NCBI GenBank assembly: GCA_038227045.1 | Contig: JBBRQD010000071.1 | Coordinates: 1 to 30,048 of the forward strand | From: JANXLS01 sp038227045 | Lineage (GTDB): Bacteria; Planctomycetota; SZUA-567; H5-PLA8 | Reading direction: 5' to 3' | DNA: 30,048 nucleotides | In this document: positions 24,287-30,048 of the stretch, one piece after another | How the letters are laid out: every line of letters starts with the position of its first letter | How positions within the stretch are numbered: the stretch's first letter is position 1 | The notes under the pieces: model-generated | Seen by the model: only the letters and a program-made list of their open reading frames with translations | Database searches by the model: none | What the model was told of the DNA's origin: nothing | Translations under genes and position numbers: made by a program

Positions 24287-25749
24287 AAACCCTCTTCATC
24301 GTCCTCGACACCGTCCGCCGCGACTACCTCTCCGCCTACGGCAACAACTGGGTCAAGACCCCCAATCTCGACCGCCTCGCCGCCACCGGCGTGGTATTCG
24401 ATAACCATTGGGCTGGATCGCTGCCGTGCATGCCTGCGCGGCGCGAGTTTATGACTGGGCGGCATAATTTCTTCTTCCGCGGCTGGGGGCCGATTGAGCC
24501 TTTTGACGATGTGCTGCCGCGCGAGTTGCGCAAGAAAGACATCTTTTCGCATCTTGTGACCGATCATCAGCATTACTTCGAACTCGGCGGCGAGAACTAT
24601 CACACCGCGTTTTCGACGTGGGATTTTCATCGGGGCCAGGAGCACGATGGCTATGTATCGCTGATCGACCGCGTCGCGCTGCCTGAACATCTGGGGAAAC
24701 TCAGCGAGCAGAATTGGAAGAATCGGCAGGTCATGCAGAAGGAGGAGGATTTCTGCGGGCCGCGCACCTGCATGGCCGCGTCGAAATGGCTCGACGCCAA
24801 CGCCAAATCCGCGGACTGGTTTCTGCAGGTCGAACTCTTCGATCCGCACGAGCCGTTTCATTGCGCCGACAAATACCGCGAGATGTATGGCGACAAATGG
24901 GATGGCCCGCTCTTCGACTGGCCGGCTTACGAGCGCGTCGGCGAATCGAAAGAAGCGGTCGAGCACATCAAAAAATGTTACGCCGGTTTGTTGAGCATGA
25001 CCGACCATTGGCTCGGCGTCATTTTCAAAAAAATGGACGAGCTCGACCTGTGGAAGGACACGCTGGTCGTCTTCACGACCGATCACGGCACGCTGCTGGC
25101 CGAGCACGAATATTGGATGAAGAACTACATGCCGATGTACAACGAGATCGCGCGCATCCCGTTGCTGGTGCATCTGCCCGGCGGCCAGAAAGGCGGCTCG
25201 CGCGTGTCGGCGATGACGCAGAGCATCGACATCATGCCCACCGTCCTCGATTACCACGGCTGCGAACTGCCGCCGCACGTGCACGGAAAATCGCTGCGCC
25301 CGGCGTTCAATGGAAACGGGATTCGGCGCGACGGCTTGTTCGGCTATTTCGGCAAAGCGATGAACATCACCGACGGGCGCAGAGTGTATTTCCGCAATCC
25401 GGTCAACGACGATTGCGGGCCGCTTTTCGAATACACGGCCATGCCCATCGCCGGGATGCGGAAGTGGTATCCGCGCGAGCAGTATGCGCGCTGGGAAATG
25501 GGGCGCTACTTCGGGCACACCTACAATATGCCGCTGTTCAAAATTCCCGCGGTCGCGGTGGCGCCCATCGCGCCGCCGGGCGAGGCGAGTTTCATCGGCC
25601 GGCATCAGCTCTTCGATATCGTCAGCGATCCGCGCCAGTTGAAGCCGCTGAACGATCCAAAACTCGAAGCACATTTCGCTCAGCGCATGGTCGAGAATTT
25701 GAAGGCATTCGACGCGCCGGACGAGCAATTTTCACGACTGGGGTTGTAG
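24283..25749 (+). CDS. Sulfatase (formylglycine-dependent), cytoplasmic type
   Basis: A 488-aa arylsulfatase-family enzyme. The formylglycine site is Cys49 in CMPARREFMTGR, a perfect CxPxR. Metal and catalytic residues are in FIVLDTVRRD (N-terminus), FDPHEPFHC, TTDHGTLLAEH (about 266) and YNEIARIPLLVHLPG. Unlike most planctomycete sulfatases it has no signal peptide and starts directly with MKTLFIVLDT, so it would act in the cytoplasm on imported sulfated compounds, or on phosphonate or phosphate esters if it diverges. No maturase gene is in the window. The C-terminal ~100 residues (MPLFKIPAVAVAPI, FDIVSDPRQLKPLND) follow the family pattern. It overlaps the preceding cassette by 4 bp and has no clear ribosome binding site of its own, so translation may be coupled. 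Confidence 0.93.
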   Translation: MKTLFIVLDTVRRDYLSAYGNNWVKTPNLDRLAATGVVFDNHWAGSLPCMPARREFMTGRHNFFFRGWGPIEPFDDVLPRELRKKDIFSHLVTDHQHYFELGGENYHTAFSTWDFHRGQEHDGYVSLIDRVALPEHLGKLSEQNWKNRQVMQKEEDFCGPRTCMAASKWLDANAKSADWFLQVELFDPHEPFHCADKYREMYGDKWDGPLFDWPAYERVGESKEAVEHIKKCYAGLLSMTDHWLGVIFKKMDELDLWKDTLVVFTTDHGTLLAEHEYWMKNYMPMYNEIARIPLLVHLPGGQKGGSRVSAMTQSIDIMPTVLDYHGCELPPHVHGKSLRPAFNGNGIRRDGLFGYFGKAMNITDGRRVYFRNPVNDDCGPLFEYTAMPIAGMRKWYPREQYARWEMGRYFGHTYNMPLFKIPAVAVAPIAPPGEASFIGRHQLFDIVSDPRQLKPLNDPKLEAHFAQRMVENLKAFDAPDEQFSRLGL

Positions 25750-25768
25750 ACCAGACTACCTTACATCC

Positions 25769-27817
25769 TCATTTGGATCCAAGCGCATAGAGCACCGTTT
25801 CCGTTCGATAATAAATCCGTTTGCCATCGACGAAAGGACTCGCGACGACGCGGTCCTGGCGTTCCCCCCACGATCCTTGAGCCGCCAGTCCTTCGATCTT
25901 ATTCTTCGCCACCTGTTTGAATTCACGTCCGGGTTCGAGGACCACTGCCGCTCCGGAGTTGCCGAAGAAATAGAGATGCTTTCCAGCCAGCACCGGGCTG
26001 ACGCCATGGCCCCGCACCGGTCCTTCGTTCGCGGTTTCGAAGTGATCGAGGTCGAGCAGTTTTCGATACACGATCGTTCCTTCTTTTTCGTCGACAACTG
26101 TCAGCACGCCGGCGTTGTTCATCACATAAATGAGACCGTCGTGAACAATCGGGGATGCCAGATGCCAGCCCAGATAGTAAAAGGGGAACACGTCTGTCGG
26201 AACTTTCACTTCCTTCAAGAACTCCGGCACGGCGGTGTCTCCCACGGACTCCGGCAGCCGCAACGTGTAAAGCATGTCTCCCCCGGTCGTCATAATGCAC
26301 AAAATTCCCTTGTCGATAACCGGTGTCGACGCCGCTTGTTTGAATACGAGGCGCTTGTCGTCAAACAAAACTTTCCCGTCCGACGCGCGGATGATCGACC
26401 CGTTGGCTGAGATGACGGTGTCGACATCCCCAATTCGTGCGCGCGTAAACGAACCGTGGAAAAAGCGCCCGGGATTCATCCCGGTCATCTCGACGAACGG
26501 GTTGCGCCAGAACTCCTTGCCGGTCTTTGTGTCGAACGCCATCACGTCACGCATGAACACGATTAATTTGTCGCCGACCAGAATGGGTGACGACGTGTAT
26601 CCGTGTTCGACTGTTTCGTGGTTGTCGATGCGAATCCATTTGCGATTGCCATCCAGGTCGTAGCAGGCCGTCACGCCGGACGCGAACCACGAATAGATGA
26701 ATTTTCCGTCGCTGGTGGGCGTGAGTCCCGCATAGCCGACATCCTGGCTGACGGGTCGCTTGAAGCGCACGCCGTCTATTTTTTGCATCGAGTCGTACAG
26801 GCTTTTTTCGAGCTTTTCGCGGTCGCCCGCCGGTGTTTTCAATTCATGGCCGGAGAGGTATTCGGCATTCATCTCGTTCCACTTCGCGGCGAGCGGCTCG
26901 ATTTCCTTGAACGCCGGATTGGCGTCCTTCTCGGCGTCGGTCAACGCGTCGAAATAACTGTTCGAACGGACCCACAGCACCTTGCCATCTTCTTTATCGA
27001 TGCAGAACAAATCGTGCGGTTCGCACTGCACGAAGATCTTGCCGCCAACTACAATCGGCCCGCCGGGTCCAGCGGGCGTTCCCTGGTAAATTCGCGTGCC
27101 GGGAAGGGGCCGCGTCCAGGCGATATTGGTTTCGTCGTACCCATTAGGCACGTGCGCGTGGAACAGAGGCACGGCGAACCACTGCTTTTCTTCCGAACTC
27201 ACTTTCAGCAAAAAGCGATTCCAGCCCTTCGTCAATTTAAGATTTATGCGCGCCCCGCCGGTGGTGTTGGCGGCGTAAAGCTGTTTTCCATTCAACACCA
27301 CTCGCGTCGCGAGGCGATGAGTAAGCTGCAACGAAAGCTCGCTGTCTGCGTCGGAATAAATATACGAATGCGCGAAGACGAACGATTTCGGATTCGCTCC
27401 GAGCAATTCCGTGAAATCCATCGTCGCGCCGCTTTTTCCCTCGGGCGCTTCGAATCTTTTCCACGCCAGATTTTCGATCTTCTCGCCGTCGTCCGGCGAA
27501 AGCTGCGTTTCGTTCGGGAGCGTATCCTTTTCGTGAGCCTTGGGCACGTCGGGTACCGGGACGGGGCCGAGAATCAGCCAGTCGCGGATGACGCCGTCCA
27601 GCATGGGTTTGCCGGCGGGGCCGGTTCCTTCGGGCTTTCGCGCCTGAACATGCAGCCCTTTAATCGCCTTGCTGACGCGCCCCCAAGTCACGGGCGGATC
27701 GGCGTCGGGAAATTTTCCCGAGCCGTCGCCGCGCCAGCCGATGGCGCTGTCGGCGGCCACGCCGCTGCCGCAGGCCAGGACCATACAGCTTGCCGCAATT
27801 ATTTTTCGCCAATGCAT
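25769..27817 (-). CDS. Secreted PQQ-like beta-propeller protein, 682 aa
   Basis: An exported protein with a signal peptide (about 1-22, MVLACGSGVAA). VLAC could also be a weak lipobox. The start motif GWRGDGSGKFPDADPPVTW is shared with the next paralogue. A beta-sandwich insert (about 70-235, DWLILGPVPVPDV and LATRVVLNGKQLY) precedes an eight-bladed PQQ-type propeller. Its blades repeat the G-K-x-L-W and D-G-x-x-Y patterns (CIDKEDGKVLWVRSNSYFD, AFDTKTGKEFWRNPFVEM, VVDEKEGTIVYRKLLDLD). Such proteins rarely bind PQQ and often act as scaffolds or dehydrogenase-like sensors. The function is unknown. Its ATG overlaps the upstream propeller gene by 19 bp. Confidence 0.9.
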   Translation of the reverse strand: MHWRKIIAASCMVLACGSGVAADSAIGWRGDGSGKFPDADPPVTWGRVSKAIKGLHVQARKPEGTGPAGKPMLDGVIRDWLILGPVPVPDVPKAHEKDTLPNETQLSPDDGEKIENLAWKRFEAPEGKSGATMDFTELLGANPKSFVFAHSYIYSDADSELSLQLTHRLATRVVLNGKQLYAANTTGGARINLKLTKGWNRFLLKVSSEEKQWFAVPLFHAHVPNGYDETNIAWTRPLPGTRIYQGTPAGPGGPIVVGGKIFVQCEPHDLFCIDKEDGKVLWVRSNSYFDALTDAEKDANPAFKEIEPLAAKWNEMNAEYLSGHELKTPAGDREKLEKSLYDSMQKIDGVRFKRPVSQDVGYAGLTPTSDGKFIYSWFASGVTACYDLDGNRKWIRIDNHETVEHGYTSSPILVGDKLIVFMRDVMAFDTKTGKEFWRNPFVEMTGMNPGRFFHGSFTRARIGDVDTVISANGSIIRASDGKVLFDDKRLVFKQAASTPVIDKGILCIMTTGGDMLYTLRLPESVGDTAVPEFLKEVKVPTDVFPFYYLGWHLASPIVHDGLIYVMNNAGVLTVVDEKEGTIVYRKLLDLDHFETANEGPVRGHGVSPVLAGKHLYFFGNSGAAVVLEPGREFKQVAKNKIEGLAAQGSWGERQDRVVASPFVDGKRIYYRTETVLYALGSK

Positions 27818-29040
27818 AGTAACGTTTCTCCGTCGCGGACAAAAATGTGGCGCCCGGCGAAAGCCATGCTTCCGCCGGAACCTTCGGCCACTTTATTCTT
27901 ACGGACTTCTTTGTATTCGCGTCCCGGCTCCAACACGATGGTGTCGCCGACGTCGTTGCTGAGAAATAGTTTCCCGCCCGCGAAACACAGGCTCGGGTAA
28001 AGGTTCGCAATCGGCAGATTGTCCCGGCCCGTGGCATTGCCGATGTCGATATCTTTGACGAAGAGCACTTTTCCGTCAGCGGCGTTGAGCGCGTAAAAGC
28101 TGCCCTCATTTGAAACTGCGAAGAGCACACCTTCCTGGTGTATGAGCGAGGCATAGAATGTGCCATCGATATCGGTCTTCCACAAGACCTTGGCTTGTAC
28201 AGAGTCGGGCGCCTTGGGGGTAAATTCCACGGCCGAGGTTGTCGCGCCGAGAAAGTAAGCGACCGATCCATTCAACACGGGACTGGCAAATTGGAGTTCG
28301 GACTGCGTGTCCAAAATGGCGCCGTCCTTGAGTCTCACCACATGTCCCGACGGACAGATCGCCACGTCCACGCCGCCGATTGTGGTCGTGACCGGCGTGC
28401 CAAAGCGTTCCGGCACTTTCTCATTTTTCCACACGACCTGGCCTGTCTTGGCGTCCAGAGCGATCAGGTGATTGATGCTGACCAGCAATTTATCCCCGGC
28501 CAAAACGGGAGATCCGCTGCGCCCGTATTCCGACGTAATTGGGAGATCGAAGTATTGGATCCATTGCCGCTGGCCTTCCAGGTCATAGCACGCGACAACG
28601 CCGGAACCGAATGAGGCGTACACAGAATGACCGTCGCAGACCGGCACCGGAGTCACGTTGCCAGGCGAGCCTTTCACTGGCTTTTCAACAGGTTTCACCG
28701 GCAGTTCGGCAAGCCCATTGAGCTTCTGCCACAGGACGGCACCAGTATCGGCGTTCAGGCAGATGAGCTTCGAGGGTTCGGCTAGAACAAACACTTTGTT
28801 CGCGCACACGCTGGGTGAAGAGAATTTTCCCGGACCTATTTTGACCGACCACAGAACATTCTTCTTCGCTTCGGCGTCCCACTCGACGGACGGAGCCGCG
28901 TGGGGGTAACGTCCCGAGCCATCGCCGCGCCAACCGTACGTTTTCGACGGCTGCGCATCGGATTCCGCGGCATGGATATTTCTTTCGCCGCATCCTAGTG
29001 CGAACAGCCCAAATACACATATCACGGTCTCGAATCGCAT
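27799..29040 (-). CDS. Secreted PQQ-like beta-propeller protein, shorter paralogue
   Basis: 413 aa from ATG 29040, preceded by GGAA 7 nt upstream. An in-frame TTG at 29064 would add eight residues. A signal peptide (about 1-24, ICVFGLFALGCGERNIHAA) is present. The protein begins GWRGDGSGRYPHAAPSVEW like the 682-aa neighbour, then goes directly into the propeller without the sandwich insert. Blade motifs include CLNADTGAVLWQKLNGL, CYDLEGQRQWIQYFDL, ALDAKTGQVVWKNEKV and ALNAADGKVLFVKDIDIG. It is the first gene of the pair, and its last 19 bp overlap the start of the second in a different frame. Probably a tandem duplication with an insertion in one copy. No enzyme motif is visible. Confidence 0.88.
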   Translation of the reverse strand: MRFETVICVFGLFALGCGERNIHAAESDAQPSKTYGWRGDGSGRYPHAAPSVEWDAEAKKNVLWSVKIGPGKFSSPSVCANKVFVLAEPSKLICLNADTGAVLWQKLNGLAELPVKPVEKPVKGSPGNVTPVPVCDGHSVYASFGSGVVACYDLEGQRQWIQYFDLPITSEYGRSGSPVLAGDKLLVSINHLIALDAKTGQVVWKNEKVPERFGTPVTTTIGGVDVAICPSGHVVRLKDGAILDTQSELQFASPVLNGSVAYFLGATTSAVEFTPKAPDSVQAKVLWKTDIDGTFYASLIHQEGVLFAVSNEGSFYALNAADGKVLFVKDIDIGNATGRDNLPIANLYPSLCFAGGKLFLSNDVGDTIVLEPGREYKEVRKNKVAEGSGGSMAFAGRHIFVRDGETLLCIGEK

Positions 29041-29180
29041 AGGCCGGTTCCAATTATTTTTCAATCAGTATCGTAGCGTCAAGTACACCGAAGTTGCGCC
29101 GTGTCCGTTTTTCAGTGAACATTTTCCCCGCAGGGCCGCGCGACGGTTGATCGCGAGCAGGTGCGCTCGAAAGTCGGATC

Positions 29181-29210
29181 TTGCCAAAGATCGGTATTGC
29201 TGCATAATAT
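29181..29210 (+). promoter_or_regulatory. Putative promoter of the tRNA-Arg gene
   Basis: TTGCCA (29181-29186) and TAATAT (29205-29210) are separated by 18 nt, or CATAAT (29203-29208) by 16 nt. The predicted start lies about 40 nt before the tRNA. The remaining part of the gap (29041-29180) shows nothing that I can support. Confidence 0.4.
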
Positions 29211-29259
29211 CGATCAAGACATGTTGGATCGGGCGCGTGTCGTCTTCATCGCGCATTCT

Positions 29260-29333
<74 letters not shown>

Positions 29334-29366
29334 CTCAGTCTCTCCTGCGGGAAATGACTCCCTGCT

Positions 29367-29960
29367 TTAAGAATCGTCCGAATAACAACGAAGCGCCCGC
29401 ACCTGCTCTTCAATTTCAGATAATTGAATCTCATCGGAGATTGTAGTTGCCATCTCCGTCGTTTCATCGAGCTGAAGAAATTCAGCAATTAACACCATCT
29501 CCAATTGATGCGGCGTCTGTTTCCAAACCGCCAGACAAGCCCGATACATCCGCCGATAAGAAGAGAACCCCATCTCAATAGCCCAGGTATTCTGACAAAA
29601 CTCCGGCCATTTCCGCGAAGCCTTCAAAGCCTTCCAAACATCCCAACAAGTAACATCCTCATCTCCCGGTGCTGGAGTAAATTTAGGGGTGAGGGGCAAT
29701 CGGCCCCCCTCTCCCCTTGAGGGAGAGGGGTTAGGGGTGAGGGGTACGGGAGTTGACCCCGCCCCACCCTTTTTCGTTACAAAAGATGCACATTGAGTCC
29801 TAAAATCCCGAACAAACAAACGGATCTTCGAGCGCAAAACCTTTTGAATCTTCTCAGCCCGAACGCAATCGACTACCTGAGTCAGCGAATGCCCCGAAAA
29901 CTCTTTAATGATTCCAGCCTTGCCAAAGTAGACGACAGTAACAGCCGATACATAGTACAT
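29367..29960 (-). CDS. Hypothetical protein with AraC-like HTH, interrupted by a palindromic repeat
   Basis: About 198 aa if started at ATG 29960. The frame stays open to 30023, but the extra part is antisense to the transposase-like gene. The N-terminal ~75 residues are basic and helical (CVRAEKIQKVLRSKIRLFVRDF). The middle LTPNPSPSRGEGGRLPLTPK is encoded by a repeat and is probably an unstructured linker. The C-terminal half, WAIEMGFSSYRRMYRACLAV followed by WKQTPHQLEMVLIAEFLQLD, looks like an AraC-type helix-turn-helix, so DNA binding is possible. There is no signal peptide. Its start codon overlaps, on the opposite strand, the start codon of the transposase-like gene. Base use is AT-rich outside the repeat. 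It lies in a likely mobile region beside a tRNA. Confidence 0.6.
   Translation of the reverse strand: MYYVSAVTVVYFGKAGIIKEFSGHSLTQVVDCVRAEKIQKVLRSKIRLFVRDFRTQCASFVTKKGGAGSTPVPLTPNPSPSRGEGGRLPLTPKFTPAPGDEDVTCWDVWKALKASRKWPEFCQNTWAIEMGFSSYRRMYRACLAVWKQTPHQLEMVLIAEFLQLDETTEMATTISDEIQLSEIEEQVRALRCYSDDS
29684..29744. repeat. TAGGGGTGAGGGG / CTCTCCCC palindromic repeat within a CDS
   Basis: The direct repeat TAGGGGTGAGGGG occurs at 29684-29696 and 29732-29744. Between them the palindrome CCCCTCTCCCCTTGAGGGAGAGGGG occupies most of 29706-29730. This is the dispersed bacterial repeat whose translation gives LTPNPSPxRGEG. Here it lies in frame inside the HTH gene. Confidence 0.85.
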
Positions 29961-30048
29961 GAGACCTATCGGAAGCGCTGAAGAACTTGAACGCCGCCGC
30001 CGCCAAGCCGTTGAGGCAGTCAAACGCGGCGAAAAACAAGCTACCGTC
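29959..30048 (+). CDS. N-terminal fragment of a probable IS630-type transposase or HTH protein
   Basis: Thirty codons run off the window end: MRPIGSAEELERRRRQAVEA followed by VKRGEKQATV. The pattern 'MRP-G-[ST]-xE-L-E-x-RR-x-x-A-[VI]' with a following 'K-x-G' is the start of the helix-turn-helix domain of IS630-family transposases and related winged-helix proteins. The catalytic domain is outside the window, so the class is inferred. Whether it is intact cannot be seen. Its ATG shares two bases with the opposite-strand ATG at 29960. Confidence 0.5.
   Translation, partial: MRPIGSAEELERRRRQAVEAVKRGEKQATV

Noticed and set aside
24274..25728. 484-aa minus-strand frame opposite the sulfatase
   Set aside because: The sulfatase has an intact CxPxR site and full-length motifs. 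The antisense frame is a composition effect.
26603..28000. 465-aa plus-strand frame opposite the propeller genes
   Set aside because: It is antisense to two clear propeller proteins, spans their junction, and has no protein-like motifs.

Overview
The window is a compact, GC-rich piece of bacterial chromosome carrying 20 complete protein genes, one partial gene and one tRNA. Several features suggest a Gram-negative member of the PVC group, with Planctomycetota the best guess. There are Kdo (LPS core sugar) genes beside OstA/LptA-type proteins, a cytoplasmic-type sulfatase, PQQ-like beta-propeller proteins, a DUF4394/Calx-beta surface protein and many short palindromic intergenic repeats. No rRNA or ribosomal protein gene is present, so the phylum is an inference.

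Layout. Positions 145-5939 hold four minus-strand genes: a secreted DUF4394 protein, purH, an unrecognised 153-aa protein and an enoyl-CoA hydratase. Positions 6157-16456 run on the plus strand: a PolX-like protein with an intact PHP domain but a degenerate polymerase site; kdsD, kdsC and two large secreted OstA-like proteins in the positions where Proteobacteria have lptC and lptA; then a tandem metallo-beta-lactamase protein. Next come a minus-strand SGNH hydrolase (16645-17850) and plus-strand pgk (18036-19223). A minus-strand block follows, with a secreted protein of unknown function, a ModF-like double ABC ATPase and a secreted alpha/beta hydrolase. Positions about 23090-24286 form an AT-richer cassette: a probable Tse2-like ADP-ribosyltransferase toxin and a helical, possibly immunity, partner. 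The partner's stop codon overlaps the start of a sulfatase (24283-25749). Two overlapping paralogous PQQ-like propeller genes (minus), a tRNA-Arg(UCU), a gene with an AraC-like HTH interrupted by a palindromic repeat, and the first codons of a probable IS630-type transposase close the window.

The best lead for something undescribed is the kdsD-kdsC-OstA-OstA block. The C-terminal part of the 1050-aa protein is collinear with the whole 527-aa protein, so the two look like an ancient duplication forming an unusual LPS-transport or outer-membrane module. The second lead is the toxin/partner cassette. The third is the set of at least seven unrelated short repeat types at gene borders. In several places they supply the start, the stop or an internal part of a coding sequence.

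No gap between genes exceeds about 240 bp. The gaps hold promoters, ribosome binding sites and the repeats listed below.
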